A stretch of 64,000 nucleotides of DNA from Agrobacterium vitis (GCF_013337045.2 NZ_CP118259.1:248001-312000), one strand, 5' to 3'; counted from the stretch's first letter, positions 1 to 9,663 are shown. Program-made: numbers and translations. Notes: generated from the letters alone by a model not told the origin.

Positions 1-36
1 GGCATAAGCCAATTGTGAAGAAGACCGGACCTATGG

Positions 37-915
37 ATGCAGCAGCGTGTCATCCCTTCGGGCCATAAAAGGCCGGACGGAAGCCTGGAAGCCCACCGCA
101 TGCGGCGGCGAGGGCTGAGGCTGTTTGCCGTAATTTTCCTTTTGTTTTGTTGCAGCATCGCTGTTGCCGTGCTGACGGCTGACGATCAGCGCCGGCTGAA
201 GCAACTGATCGAGAGCATCGGCGAGGTTGTGCATTGGCAAAGCCGTGAGGAGCCAGAGCCGACCGTTTTGCGGGGAAAACGCCTGCCCTCCGGGCAGACG
301 CCTTCCGAGCAGGTGATGGTGCCCGCCCGATTTTTCGACGTACCGCCGCTGCTCGACATTGCGGCACCTGTGCGCAAGTTTCGCGTTTCCGGCAAGACGC
401 TTTGTGCCCAGATCAAGACGGCGGGGGTGGGGGCGGCCGATTGGGTCCAGAACCCTTTCTCGCCCGGGACTTTCAATTGTATCGCTGAAACCAGCTTGCC
501 CGCCGCCAAGCCTGATGGCGACGCCCCCTCCTTCTTCATGGTGGTGCGGGGGACACCGGATGGCCAGATAACCCAGATCAGGATCAAGGTCATCGAGGTC
601 AAATCCAGCCAGCAGATCTGGCAGCGGTATGATGCTGCCCTCGATCTCATTCTCAACGCCAGTCGATGGCCGGATTTTGCCGGTGATTTTGACCGGATGC
701 GCTCACTTGAACCCTTCGAGGCCAATCATTTCGGTATATCGCTGAAATTCACCAAGGAATTCATGGGGCCGGAGCGCTACAACATCATCTTCATGCCCGA
801 GGATTACGGAGAGCTGGAGCGGCGCACGAGAGTCACTCTGAATGCGCAGCCAAGCCTGAAGACGGCGCCTCTGACAGCCAGTTTCTGGCCCAGACAGGTC
901 TTGGGAGGGAGATAA
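37..915 (+). CDS. Membrane-anchored protein of the flagellar locus, function unknown
   Basis: Predicted 292-residue protein with a hydrophobic segment at about residues 28-46, preceded by an Arg-rich stretch. It therefore looks like a signal-anchored protein with a periplasmic body. I recognise no catalytic motif. A conserved unknown membrane protein sits at this place, just upstream of flhB, in Sinorhizobium and Agrobacterium flagellar clusters, so a motility-related role is inferred from position only. The start is uncertain. An in-frame ATG at 100 has a GGAAG-like ribosome site just upstream and begins directly before the basic/hydrophobic segment, so a 271-residue product is at least as likely. 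The gene converges on the minus-strand flhB block, with a strong hairpin between. Confidence 0.65.
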   Translation: MQQRVIPSGHKRPDGSLEAHRMRRRGLRLFAVIFLLFCCSIAVAVLTADDQRRLKQLIESIGEVVHWQSREEPEPTVLRGKRLPSGQTPSEQVMVPARFFDVPPLLDIAAPVRKFRVSGKTLCAQIKTAGVGAADWVQNPFSPGTFNCIAETSLPAAKPDGDAPSFFMVVRGTPDGQITQIRIKVIEVKSSQQIWQRYDAALDLILNASRWPDFAGDFDRMRSLEPFEANHFGISLKFTKEFMGPERYNIIFMPEDYGELERRTRVTLNAQPSLKTAPLTASFWPRQVLGGR

Positions 916-1028
916 GCTTTGGAAACCGGGAAAAGTTTGGATGCAAGGCGCTGACGGCGCGTTGGGCCAGGATGAGATTCTGTCTGTTCTAATCTTGACC
1001 TGACAGACACGAGGCACTTGCAACTAGA

Positions 1029-1061
1029 ATACCCAGGGTCATCAGCGATGACCCTGGGTAT
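1029..1061. terminator. Perfect 15-bp hairpin between convergent genes
   Basis: ATACCCAGGGTCATC (1029-1043) and its exact complement (1047-1061) enclose a 3-base loop. It lies between the stop of the upstream plus-strand gene (915) and the stop of the minus-strand gene ending at 1068, so it probably ends transcription from both sides. There is no clear U-tract on either side, so factor-independent action is not certain. Confidence 0.6.
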
Positions 1062-1067
1062 AGTCCC

Positions 1068-1511
1068 TTACATGATAAAACTTGGTGCCGGAAGATTGGG
1101 CAAGAAGCGGGCTTCATCCATGCATTCCGCCAGAAGGGCGGTGTTTTCATGTGGGTCGGCCGATGGGTTCTTGAAGGAGATATGGTTGATCTCCAGTCCG
1201 GCGTGGTCGTGGCTCAACGTCAGTTGCGCATAGATGGTGATGTCGCGCGGTTTGATTTCGAGGTCCAAAACCACTTCAGGTGTTTCGCCCCAATCCAGCT
1301 TGTATTCGCCTCCGGCACCGAAATTGACTGTGCCGGGATGAAAGTAAAGTTCAGCAGCAGAAGACACGAGATCAGCAATATTACCGAAAAACTCTAGACG
1401 GATCAGCGATATCAGGTCCGCCGCATCCAGTAACCGTAGTTCTGAGGCGACGGGGCTAATAGCTTGTGCAACTATTTTTTCGCGTTCAGTCGTATATTTG
1501 CATTTTTTCAT
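1068..1511 (-). CDS. Small protein downstream of flhB, function unknown
   Basis: 147-residue soluble protein, rich in acidic and aliphatic residues, with no signal peptide, membrane segment or recognised motif. It begins 5 bases after the flhB stop, so it is very probably translated from the same transcript as fliG-flhB. Its coding strand, length and linkage support a real gene. A role in assembly or as an export cofactor would be a guess from position. Confidence 0.6.
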   Translation of the reverse strand: MKKCKYTTEREKIVAQAISPVASELRLLDAADLISLIRLEFFGNIADLVSSAAELYFHPGTVNFGAGGEYKLDWGETPEVVLDLEIKPRDITIYAQLTLSHDHAGLEINHISFKNPSADPHENTALLAECMDEARFLPNLPAPSFIM

Positions 1512-1516
1512 GTTCT

Positions 1517-2602
1517 TTAGCGCAACCGCCTCTTGTTCTTGCTATCGGCAGCGTATAGTCTCTGAACTATCTCCGCGACGGCCTTGTAAAATATCGGTGG
1601 GATGACACTATCCACCGAGACTTGCGCAAACATGGAGCGGGCGAGCGGCGGATCCTCGAAAATCGGGATATTATTTTCCTCGGCTATCTCGCGAATCTTC
1701 AATGCAATCAGATCCTGCCCTTTGGCAAGCACGATCGGTGCTTCCATTTCGGTGCGCACATAGCGCAGGGCCACGGCGAAATGGGTGGGATTGGTGATTA
1801 TCATCGTGGCACGTGGCACGTTATTCATCATCCGTCGGCGTGCCTGGTCGCGCTGGGCGGAACGTTGGCGTGCCTTGACGACCGGGTCGCCCTGGGATTG
1901 CTTGTGTTCGTCCTTCACTTCCTGCCGGGTCATGCGCAGTTTCTGATACCAGTTGTATCGCTGCCATCCAAGGTCCATCACCGTCAACAGGCCGGTGGCA
2001 AATAGCACAATAATCAGCATTTCCTGGACGATATCGGAAAGCTTGACGAAAATGATCTGCGGATCGGACAGCATGGCATCCAAAGTGCCGAAATACTGGC
2101 CGCGCATCGAAACGAACATGATTATCGCGACGACGATGATCTTGAACAGCGACTTGCCGAACTCCACGAAGCCCATGACCGAAAACATCCGCCCTATCCC
2201 ACCGATAAGCGACAGGCGGTCCATCTTCGGGGTAATACGATCAAGCACGAAGCTTGGCATGTGCTGGGCAAAGGACTGCGTAAGGCCGAACAGCATGAAC
2301 AGCAACAGGGCAGGGCCAAGCATGGCGGCCATCGACCAGCCCAGATGCACGAACAGGGAAATCACGTCCGTGCCGGTGCCGATGATCCATTGATCCGGTT
2401 TTTCCATCAGGTCACGCAGGGTCTGGTAAAGTGTGGCAACACCCTGCGGCATGAAAAATACAAAATATACGTAGAAGGCCAGCGTCGTTGCAAATAGCGG
2501 CGCCTCGCGCGAGATCGGCAAGTTACCGTGTTCAGCCGCGTCCCGCATCTTTTTCTCGGACGGGCTCTCGGTTTTACTTTCCTGGTCCTCATCATCTGCC
2601 AT
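1517..2602 (-). CDS. flhB: Flagellar export-gate protein FlhB
   Basis: 361 residues, the usual FlhB length. FlhB is the inner-membrane component of the flagellar type III export gate that switches specificity from rod/hook substrates to filament substrates. The N-terminal half has four hydrophobic segments (about 35-52, 85-110, 143-165, 192-210). The cytoplasmic C-terminal domain carries the self-cleavage motif NPTH at residues 271-274, followed by FAVALRY. The start 'MADDEDQESKTESPSEKK' is the typical charged FlhB N terminus. It lies downstream of fliG on the same strand, separated by a hairpin. Confidence 0.96.
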   Translation of the reverse strand: MADDEDQESKTESPSEKKMRDAAEHGNLPISREAPLFATTLAFYVYFVFFMPQGVATLYQTLRDLMEKPDQWIIGTGTDVISLFVHLGWSMAAMLGPALLLFMLFGLTQSFAQHMPSFVLDRITPKMDRLSLIGGIGRMFSVMGFVEFGKSLFKIIVVAIIMFVSMRGQYFGTLDAMLSDPQIIFVKLSDIVQEMLIIVLFATGLLTVMDLGWQRYNWYQKLRMTRQEVKDEHKQSQGDPVVKARQRSAQRDQARRRMMNNVPRATMIITNPTHFAVALRYVRTEMEAPIVLAKGQDLIALKIREIAEENNIPIFEDPPLARSMFAQVSVDSVIPPIFYKAVAEIVQRLYAADSKNKRRLR

Positions 2603-2723
2603 GTCGGGACCTCGGTCGGTTGATTACAGCCTCAAGCACCCTATGCGATGCGTCAAGGAATTATAATGGGAGTCTGCATGCCATTTCCGGCGGCGTAGCG
2701 ATGCATGTCTTATAAAACGCACA

Positions 2724-2764
2724 AAGGCCGGAGCAGAAAGCTTAACGCTCTCTATTCCGGCCTT
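2724..2764 (-). terminator. Hairpin between fliG and flhB
   Basis: Read on the minus strand, AAGGCCGGA pairs with TCCGGCCTT across a 23-base loop and is followed by a short T run. It sits after the fliG stop (2870) and before flhB (2602), so it may act as a partial terminator or attenuator between the switch genes and flhB. Confidence 0.5.
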
Positions 2765-2869
2765 CAACTCTTTCAGTCCATTCGGATCGCTGGGTCGCGA
2801 TCTTGTCAACAGCGGCGTGTCGGCTGTGCTTAAAAAACACGGTCACGCCCGTCCATGCAGCTTTTAGCG

Positions 2870-3913
2870 TCAGGCGGCGGCCGTATCCTTGTCGCCTTCC
2901 GGTTCCTTGAGCTGGATCTGGCCGGAATTGGCAAGGCGGATAGCTTCCTGCGCTACAGCACGTCTGGCGATGGCGATTTCCCGCGGATTGATTCCGGCCG
3001 TTCCGGCTTGCAGATCCGATTCGATCATGCGGCGCGAGCGCGGGCTGATGGCCGAAAGCACGCATTCGCGGATCTCGTTCGAGGCGCCCCGCAGCGCCAT
3101 GGTGAGAATGTCGCCGGAAATATCGTTGAGCAGCATGACCCGGCTGCGTTGTGGCATGACCAGCAGATCCTCGAACAGGAAGATCTTCGGACGCACCTTG
3201 GTGGCGGATTCCTTGCTGATCGATTCGAGCGATTCGAGCAGGGTATCGACCTGCGGCTTTTCCAACTCGTTCATCAGTTCGGCCACCTTGGCGGTGCCCA
3301 CCGAATTGCGTTCCGCGTCGATCTCGCTGATCAGTTCCACCACCCGGTTCTCAATGATCTGAGCGGCCTGCGGGCTGACATTCTTCAGGTTGACCGTACG
3401 GTTCATGATATCGGCGCGGCGGCTGTCCGGCAGCTTGATCAGCACCTTGGCGCCGAAGGAGGAGGGCAGCATGGACAGGATATAGGCAACCGTCTGCGGA
3501 TGCTCGCGCAACAGGAACTGAGCAATGAAATCGGGGTCTGCATCCTGTAAACGGTCCCAGATCGAGGTCTCGAACGCCTGGAATGCCGTGCGCCTGCCAA
3601 GCAAGCCGTCAACTTCTTCCGGCGTCAGGCCTTCCTCGAGGATTTCCTCGATGGCCTTGGCGTTGTCCATCAGGCCTGCACCTTCGGTGAACAGGTCCTC
3701 GAATTCGCCGACTAGTTCGGCCAGTTCGTCCGGTGGAATGGTTCTGAGCGTCTGGGCCGAATTGATGATCATCTGCAGTTCGGCCTGCGTGAAATATTTC
3801 AGCAGTTTTCCTGCCACGCCCTTGCCCATGGCCAACAGCACGGCGGCTGCCTTGTCGGCCTGGCTCAGTGGCTTGCCCGCTACCGGCCCGCCGAAATCGT
3901 CAAAGTCCATCAT
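2870..3913 (-). CDS. fliG: Flagellar motor switch protein FliG
   Basis: 347 residues. FliG is the C-ring protein that contacts the MS ring and the MotA stator and generates torque. The middle domain contains the family motif EHPQTVA at about residues 138-144. The C-terminal domain contains the charged torque helix region (LFEDLLVMPQRSRVMLLNDI, then LRGASNEIRECVLSAISPRS). The gene follows fliN with a 29-base gap and precedes flhB. The order motA-fliM-fliN-fliG-flhB on one strand is the standard rhizobial switch operon. Confidence 0.96.
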   Translation of the reverse strand: MMDFDDFGGPVAGKPLSQADKAAAVLLAMGKGVAGKLLKYFTQAELQMIINSAQTLRTIPPDELAELVGEFEDLFTEGAGLMDNAKAIEEILEEGLTPEEVDGLLGRRTAFQAFETSIWDRLQDADPDFIAQFLLREHPQTVAYILSMLPSSFGAKVLIKLPDSRRADIMNRTVNLKNVSPQAAQIIENRVVELISEIDAERNSVGTAKVAELMNELEKPQVDTLLESLESISKESATKVRPKIFLFEDLLVMPQRSRVMLLNDISGDILTMALRGASNEIRECVLSAISPRSRRMIESDLQAGTAGINPREIAIARRAVAQEAIRLANSGQIQLKEPEGDKDTAAA

Positions 3914-3942
3914 GGTCTTTCCTCTCTGGCCCGTTCATGGGG

Positions 3943-4590
3943 TCAGGACGTCTTGGTGCTCATAACTTCGATCAATTTCACACCGAATCGCGTATCGTCA
4001 TTCTCGAGAACTGTAATCTCTCCGCGGGCAATCCGTCGACCGTTAACCATGATCTCCACAGGTTCACCGATCTTTTTATCTAACGCTATGATTGCGCCCT
4101 CTTCAAGATTCATCAAGCCCGAAACCGGCATGCGGCTGGAACCAAGTACGATTTGAACATCGATCGGGATGTCCATGATCAGGTCGAGATTGGAGTCCAG
4201 AGCGCTGCCCGGCGCCTGATGGGCCGGTGCTGCATCGAAGCTGCCCCCACCACCTAAGGCACTGCCACCGAAGTCGCCTCCGCCAAAATCGCCGCCGCCG
4301 AAATCTCCACCGCCGAGATCGCTGCCGCCAAAGTCGCTGGTGCCGAAATCACTGGCTCCGGTGGCTGCGCCGCCGCCAAAATCGCTTTCGAAATCGGAAA
4401 GGCCGCCAGCGGCATCGCCGAAGTCACCGCCTGAGGCATCCCCGAAGTCGGCGCCGATATCCGGCAGGCCGCCATCGCTATCGCTTTTCAAGACCCCGCG
4501 CAGGTCATCGATTGCCTGATCGAGATCGGCATCGCCCAATGGCATCGCCAGGGCATCATCATCTTTTACAGGTGTTTTTTTCGTAGCCAT
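3943..4590 (-). CDS. fliN: Flagellar motor switch protein FliN with long Gly-Asp-Phe repeat
   Basis: 215 residues. The C-terminal 75 residues (about 137-212) are a SpoA/FliN domain ([20 protein letters not shown] ... [18 protein letters not shown]), the part that forms the lower C-ring with FliM. The N-terminal region is unusual: residues about 45-117 are low complexity with repeated (S/G)DFGG(G) units. FliN of enteric bacteria is about 137 residues, so this extension accounts for most of the extra length. It lies between fliM (63-base gap) and fliG. Confidence 0.95.
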   Translation of the reverse strand: MATKKTPVKDDDALAMPLGDADLDQAIDDLRGVLKSDSDGGLPDIGADFGDASGGDFGDAAGGLSDFESDFGGGAATGASDFGTSDFGGSDLGGGDFGGGDFGGGDFGGSALGGGGSFDAAPAHQAPGSALDSNLDLIMDIPIDVQIVLGSSRMPVSGLMNLEEGAIIALDKKIGEPVEIMVNGRRIARGEITVLENDDTRFGVKLIEVMSTKTS

Positions 4591-4653
4591 GCAAATACTA
4601 TTCCCTTTGAAACTTGCCTCAACCTGCTGCCATGGGTGCAGCAGGGAAAATTG

Positions 4654-5613
4654 TCATCTCATGAGATGACGTAAAAGCTCACTATCCGTACTGTGCATCG
4701 ACTTCACCCGGACGGTGTAGTGATCGCCGGCGCGTCCGAATTCGCAGGTATAGAGGTCGCGCCCGTTGGCGCTGACGTCGACTGTCACATCACCCTTTTC
4801 GAGGAAGGGAATCACATCGCCAGCCGCAAGCTTGGAAACCGTCAGCAGGCTCAGCGATTGCAGGCTGATACGGCCTTCCAGAGTGACCTGGCTCTTGCGC
4901 ACCTGTTCCGCCAGCTGCTCGGCCCATTCCTTGCGGGCTTTGGAGACCTGGTTTTTCGATTTTGGCGCCGTGACATTGGTCTTCAAAAGGGTTTTCTGCG
5001 GAATGATCAGGGCGAAATCGGAGATGATCTTGCCCAGCTTGATGCTCATATGCACCAGGGCGCCAAATTCCTCGATCTGTTCGCCATCCTGTCTCAGACG
5101 GTTTTCCCAATTGTGCGGACGCTCGAAAATCGGTTCAAAGCCCCCGGTCGCATTGACACCGGAGCGCAGCACATTGGCGATCCGTTCAAAAACCATCACC
5201 GCCAGATCGAGTTCGATATTCGACAGCGGCCGTTTGATCGGCTCGCCGATGAATTCCTGCATGCCGCCCAGCAGGGTTTCCATCAGGGTGATGACGAAAC
5301 CGTTGCCGCAAGCCATGACGAAATTTGGCGACCAGTTGCGCAGCGATGTATCGGCCAGCACGAAATTATCGCCGAGACCGACGACCAGATCGCGCATCAG
5401 GCCGCTTTTGAAACCGAGATAACCGACTTCGATGGTCAGATTGGTTTCGCTGTGAAAAACGTCCGGCAGGAACTCGCTATAGAGTTGGCCGAAATCCTGG
5501 CAAAGCTTTTCGACGGATTTCATATCGCCAAGGCCGCCGGTAAGACGAGCAAGCAAGGCGTGATCCATTGGTTTTGGCAGGGATTGGTGCTGGGCGGTCT
5601 CGCTCATGGTCAT
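4654..5613 (-). CDS. fliM: Flagellar motor switch protein FliM
   Basis: 319 residues. FliM is the C-ring protein that links CheY-P binding to FliG. The central domain resembles a CheC-like fold ([20 protein letters not shown]...) and the C-terminal SpoA domain is at about residues 245-315. The start codon overlaps the motA stop as ATGA, which supports the start and shows translational coupling. The classical N-terminal CheY-binding motif (LSQxEIDALL) is not visible. The N terminus instead reads [20 protein letters not shown]. Confidence 0.93.
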   Translation of the reverse strand: MTMSETAQHQSLPKPMDHALLARLTGGLGDMKSVEKLCQDFGQLYSEFLPDVFHSETNLTIEVGYLGFKSGLMRDLVVGLGDNFVLADTSLRNWSPNFVMACGNGFVITLMETLLGGMQEFIGEPIKRPLSNIELDLAVMVFERIANVLRSGVNATGGFEPIFERPHNWENRLRQDGEQIEEFGALVHMSIKLGKIISDFALIIPQKTLLKTNVTAPKSKNQVSKARKEWAEQLAEQVRKSQVTLEGRISLQSLSLLTVSKLAAGDVIPFLEKGDVTVDVSANGRDLYTCEFGRAGDHYTVRVKSMHSTDSELLRHLMR

Positions 5614-6485
5614 GCAGCCTTCTCGTTGCCGCCGCCGGGATTCATCATTTCCTGCTCCACAGCGTCAATGGACGGACGCTCATAGGAGGAAATGGTCTTG
5701 CGGCCATATTCAAGTGCAACCTGCGGAACCGAACCGTTCATATAGGCAAGCAGCGTCTGCTTGACGATGATATACAGACGGTGCTGCTTGGTGCGGACGA
5801 TCTTGATTTGCGAGGTCAGCGGGTTGCAGACCGAGTAGGACAAGAAGATACCCAGCATCGTGCCCACCAGGGCAGCGCCGATCAGGCCGCCAAGAACTTC
5901 GGGCGACTCGTTAATCTTGCCCATGGCCTTGATAACCCCGAGAACCGCCGCCACGATACCGATGGCCGGAAAGCTGTCTCCCATCGCGGTGATGGCGTGG
6001 TAGGGTTTCATCTTATCGTGCAGGATGGTGTTGATTTCCTCGTCCATCAAGGCCTCGATCTCATGGCTGCGGGCATTGCCGATGATGATCAGGCGGACAT
6101 AGTCGCAAATGAAGGACGTGAGTTCCTTGTTTTTCAGCAGATTGGGCGCGGTCTGGAAGATCGAGGATTCCTCAGGATTATCGATATGGGCCTCAATCTC
6201 GTTACGCGACTTGGTGCGTAGGTCGCGCATCAGCGAATAGAGAACACCGAGCACATCCAGATAGGCTCGTTCCTTGGGGACGGCGTGCTTGAACGCTTCA
6301 CCCAGCGCCTTGCCGGAATCCTTGACGATTTTCATCGGGTTGGCCATCACGAAACCACCCAGGCCGGCGCCGCCGATGATCAGCAATTCGAAAGGCTGTA
6401 TCAGCACGTTCAGGTGGCCGCCCATGGCCATGAAGCCGCCAAGGATACAGCCCACGGTAATAACGAATCCGATGATAATATTCAT
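5610..6485 (-). CDS. motA: Flagellar stator protein MotA
   Basis: 291 residues with four predicted membrane segments (two near the N terminus, two at about 170-220) and a long cytoplasmic loop between them, as in proton-driven MotA. Motifs include GYVIT-like N-terminal helix residues ([20 protein letters not shown]) and the conserved Pro-rich segment [20 protein letters not shown]. MotA forms the proton channel with MotB, encoded at 23874. It is the first gene of the minus-strand switch operon and shares an upstream region with the divergent flgF. Confidence 0.96.
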   Translation of the reverse strand: MNIIIGFVITVGCILGGFMAMGGHLNVLIQPFELLIIGGAGLGGFVMANPMKIVKDSGKALGEAFKHAVPKERAYLDVLGVLYSLMRDLRTKSRNEIEAHIDNPEESSIFQTAPNLLKNKELTSFICDYVRLIIIGNARSHEIEALMDEEINTILHDKMKPYHAITAMGDSFPAIGIVAAVLGVIKAMGKINESPEVLGGLIGAALVGTMLGIFLSYSVCNPLTSQIKIVRTKQHRLYIIVKQTLLAYMNGSVPQVALEYGRKTISSYERPSIDAVEQEMMNPGGGNEKAA

Positions 6486-6877
6486 ATTGCGCCTGCATCC
6501 GCACGTTTCTCTTCACTTCAACCGATAGGCAGCCTGCCTTGCGTGAGGCTGATGGGTGTGAGGAAGATGATCTCGGTTGCATATCAGGCCCCCCGAAGCC
6601 ATTGCCGCATTTGACCCCTGCCAATCATGCTTGTCTGAGGCGAGTTTACGTATTGCGGACGGGTTTGCAGCCAGACAGTTTCGCGCAAGCATTTGCGCGC
6701 ATGAATAGGGTCAATGAACGGTAAACCACGTTCCATGATGGAAGGCGAGCAACCGTGACGGACCGCAAACAACACGCTGTACCCCGAAGCAGAATGATCC
6801 TGCGTGACGGAACAATGGCGGTGGACGTCAGGCCTGCTGGTCTTGGTTACGAACTCAAGGCTTGGAGGTAACTCTTA
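6486..6877. promoter_or_regulatory. Divergent upstream region of motA and flgF
   Basis: 392 bases without a convincing gene. It must hold the promoters of the minus-strand motA-fliM-fliN-fliG operon and of the plus-strand flgF-fliI operon. A strong ribosome site, TTGGAGGTAA, lies about 7 bases before the flgF start. GTTAC (6845 region) could pair with GTAAC so that this site falls in a loop, but I do not see a clear -10/-35 match. Confidence 0.5.
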
Positions 6878-7612
6878 ATGCAATCCGGCATGTATGTATC
6901 CCTGTCGTCGCAACGGGCGCTCGACAAACGCCTCACCACCATCGCTGACAATATGGCGAACGTGAATACTGTCGGCTTTCGTGGCACCGAGGTGAAATTT
7001 GACGAAGTCGTCAGCCGCACCGGCAACGATCAGAATGCCAAGATCGCATTTGTTTCTCAGGGCAACGATTATCTGAATACCCAGTCCGGCGAAATGCTGC
7101 AAACCGGCGGTAGCCTGGATTTTGCCGTCAAGGGCGATGCCTGGTTCAGCATTGATACGCCAGCCGGCCCGGCCTTGACCCGGGACGGTCGTTTTACCAT
7201 GACGTCCACCGGTCAGTTGGTCTCGGTGCGCGGCTATCCTGTTCTGGATGCCGGTGGCGGACCTATTCAGCTCGATCCCAATGGCGGTGAGCCGCATGTT
7301 GGCTCCGACGGCACGATCAACCAGAACGGCCGCCAAATCAGCCAGATCGGCCTGTTCACGGCCGATATTTCCAAGGGCTATCTGCGCACCGAAAATAGTG
7401 GCGTTATCACCACCGATCGGCCGCAGGCCGTCGTCGATGATGCGACAATCGGTGTCATGCAGGGTTATGTCGAGCAATCCAACGTCAATGGCATCAGCCA
7501 GATGACGCAGCTTATCCAGGTCAGCCGCGCTTTCGAAAGCATTTCGGCATCGATGAGCCAGACTGAAAACAGCATGAGCGAAACGATCAAGACGCTGGGT
7601 GGCAGCAAATGA
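6878..7612 (+). CDS. flgF: Flagellar proximal rod protein FlgF
   Basis: 244 residues. It has the N-terminal rod/hook signature (MQSGMYVSLSSQRALDKRL...ADNMANVNTVGFRGTE) and the matching C-terminal signature (NVNGISQMTQLIQVSRAFES), which pair in axial proteins. FlgF forms part of the periplasmic proximal rod and is exported by the flagellar type III apparatus. It starts the flgF-fliI operon, with a 22-base gap to fliI. Its N-terminal NMANVNTVGF pattern is the standard rod-protein pattern. Confidence 0.95.
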   Translation: MQSGMYVSLSSQRALDKRLTTIADNMANVNTVGFRGTEVKFDEVVSRTGNDQNAKIAFVSQGNDYLNTQSGEMLQTGGSLDFAVKGDAWFSIDTPAGPALTRDGRFTMTSTGQLVSVRGYPVLDAGGGPIQLDPNGGEPHVGSDGTINQNGRQISQIGLFTADISKGYLRTENSGVITTDRPQAVVDDATIGVMQGYVEQSNVNGISQMTQLIQVSRAFESISASMSQTENSMSETIKTLGGSK

Positions 7613-7634
7613 CCGGTAACTGGATCGTCTTCCC

Positions 7635-9029
7635 ATGACCGTTGAATTCACCCCCCGGATCGACAGGAATACCCAGCTGGACGCCATGGCGGCCATTGCC
7701 AAGCGGTATGCTACCTCGGATTATTCCGTCGCCCATGGCGGGCATGTCCGCACCATTGCCGCTGGCCATTACACGGTTACGGGTCTGTCGCGCCATTTGC
7801 ATCTGGGCGATTTTGTTGCCCATCGCAGTCCAACCGGCATTCATCTGGGCGAAGTGGTGCGGGTCGAGCCTGATCTCGCCTATGTTTGCCCTATCGAGCC
7901 GGGCGAGCCGATTGCCATTGGCGACACGGTGATCCGCAAGGGTGCCTTCCGGGTCGCCGCGCAGGATAGCTGGTGTGGCCGCACGCTGAATGCGCTGGGT
8001 GATCCGATCGACGGGCTGGGGCCGGTCATGCCGGGTCTGGTGCGCCGCTCTATTGCCAATACCGCACCCTCTTCCATGGGGCGCAAGCGGGTAGAGACCG
8101 GTTTTCGCACCGGCGTGAAGGCGGTTGATATTTTCTCGCCGCTCTGCCTTGGTCAGCGCCTCGGGATTTTCGCCGGTTCCGGCGTCGGTAAATCGACGCT
8201 GTTGTCCATGCTGGCCAAGGCCGATGCCTTTGACAAAGTGGTGATTGCGCTGGTCGGCGAACGTGGCCGCGAAGTGCGCGAATTCATCGAAGATACGCTG
8301 GGCGACAACATGGCCAAGACCGTGGCGATTGTGGCGACCAGTGACGAGAGCCCGATGCTGCGCAAGATGGCGCCTTTGACCGCGATTACCGTTGCCGAGC
8401 ATTTTCGCGATCAGGGCGACAATGTCCTGTTCATCGCCGACAGCATTACCCGTTTCGCCCATGCGATCCGCGAAGTGGCGACGGCAGCTGGCGAACCGCC
8501 GATTGCACGTGGATTTCCGGCCTCGGTGTTTACCGAGCTGCCCAAGCTTCTGGAGCGTGCCGGTCCCGGCGAAGAGGGAACAGGGACGATCACGGCGATC
8601 ATTTCCATCCTCGTCGATGGTGACAATCACAACGACCCGATTGCCGACTGTACCCGCGGTATTCTCGATGGCCACATCGTGCTGGACCGCAGCCTGGCCG
8701 AAGAAGGACGCTATCCGCCGATCAATCCACTGGCCTCGATTTCGCGTTTGGCGCGCAAGGCCTGGACGCCGGACCAGGAAAAGCTCGTGTCGCGCCTGAA
8801 GACTTTGATCCACCGTTTCGAGGAAACGCGCGACTTGCGGTTGATTGGCGGTTACCGCGCCGGCAGCGATCCCGATCTCGATATGGCGATCAAGCAGGTT
8901 CCGATCCTTTACGAAGTGCTGAAGCAAACCCCCTCCGACAGGGCTGTCGTCGATGCCTATGCCGACCTCGCCCATGCCCTGAAGGCGGCCAATAATTCTG
9001 GAAACAGCAATGCAAGATCAAGAGCATGA
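7635..9029 (+). CDS. fliI: Flagellar export ATPase FliI
   Basis: 464 residues, close to other FliI proteins. It hydrolyses ATP to help deliver substrates to the type III export gate. Walker A is GSGVGKST at residues 181-188. A Walker B strand NVLFIADS is followed by ITRFAHAIRE, the F1-beta-like family block (here with G-E-P-P-I-A-R-G-F-P-A-S-V-F). The gene is not next to a labelled fliH or fliJ. Diverged candidates for both occur at 23227 and 38880. Its 3' end overlaps the next gene by 20 bases. Confidence 0.97.
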   Translation: MTVEFTPRIDRNTQLDAMAAIAKRYATSDYSVAHGGHVRTIAAGHYTVTGLSRHLHLGDFVAHRSPTGIHLGEVVRVEPDLAYVCPIEPGEPIAIGDTVIRKGAFRVAAQDSWCGRTLNALGDPIDGLGPVMPGLVRRSIANTAPSSMGRKRVETGFRTGVKAVDIFSPLCLGQRLGIFAGSGVGKSTLLSMLAKADAFDKVVIALVGERGREVREFIEDTLGDNMAKTVAIVATSDESPMLRKMAPLTAITVAEHFRDQGDNVLFIADSITRFAHAIREVATAAGEPPIARGFPASVFTELPKLLERAGPGEEGTGTITAIISILVDGDNHNDPIADCTRGILDGHIVLDRSLAEEGRYPPINPLASISRLARKAWTPDQEKLVSRLKTLIHRFEETRDLRLIGGYRAGSDPDLDMAIKQVPILYEVLKQTPSDRAVVDAYADLAHALKAANNSGNSNARSRA

Positions 9030-9582
9030 TCCATTAGACAGCGATGCCGACGAGGTGGTTCGGCCTCGCGCACCCCGCCGGTCGGGCGCGTCATCGGTGG
9101 ATAGGATGTTGGCGGCGGCTGGCGTCGTGCTGGCGTGCAGCGCGGCGATGTTTCCGTGGTATGTGTTTTTCAATCCCGATAAATTCGGAATTCATGTCGA
9201 GCCGATGGACCGGACTCGCGATTTGCCGCAGGTCGATGCACGCAATGTATTCAGCGTGTCTCCCATAGCGCTGGTGTCCCGTGAAGACCGCGAACAGAAA
9301 GTTCCTGATAATCTCGATCCCCTGACCACGGCGACGGCGTCCGATATCGGGCGGAAAGATCCCGATGGTGAGCCGGTGAAGATCGAACAGCCCTTTCCCG
9401 GCGGGGGGTTCCGGCTGCTGCATGTCTCCAACGGTCGTGCCATGATCGAGGATGCCTCCGGCATGTTCATGGTCAAGATTGGCTCCGTCCTGCCCGACAA
9501 TAGCCGGGTGGCGACACTGGAACAACGCAATGGAAAATGGGTGATTATCACCAGCACCGGCGCGATCTACGAAAACCAGTAG
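9010..9582 (+). CDS. Membrane protein of the flgF-fliI operon, function unknown
   Basis: 190 residues. An Arg-rich cytoplasmic N terminus (residues 1-30) leads to one membrane helix at about 33-54 and a periplasmic C-terminal domain. The last 60 residues (RLLHVSNGRAMIEDASG, then GKWVIITSTGAIYENQ) look like a small beta-rich domain. It overlaps fliI by 20 bases and is followed by a terminator, so it is the last gene of the flgF-fliI operon. A protein of unknown function is found here in other rhizobial flagellar clusters. A role in the basal body or export is inferred from context only. Confidence 0.75.
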   Translation: MQDQEHDPLDSDADEVVRPRAPRRSGASSVDRMLAAAGVVLACSAAMFPWYVFFNPDKFGIHVEPMDRTRDLPQVDARNVFSVSPIALVSREDREQKVPDNLDPLTTATASDIGRKDPDGEPVKIEQPFPGGGFRLLHVSNGRAMIEDASGMFMVKIGSVLPDNSRVATLEQRNGKWVIITSTGAIYENQ

Positions 9583-9663
9583 CCCGGCCTTGTGCGTGTG
9601 GGCCGGGAGCGGGCACAAGCCTTGGTCGGCCTTCGCTCTCATCCCACATCCAGTGTGTTTTTC

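Noticed and set aside
6539..6724. 61-codon frame between motA and flgF
   Set aside because: Lies in the divergent promoter region, lacks a ribosome site and matches nothing I know.
7587..8975. 462-codon open frame on the minus strand
   Set aside because: It is wholly antisense to fliI, is rich in His/Arg/Gly as expected from reading a GC-rich gene backwards, and has no ribosome site or family match.
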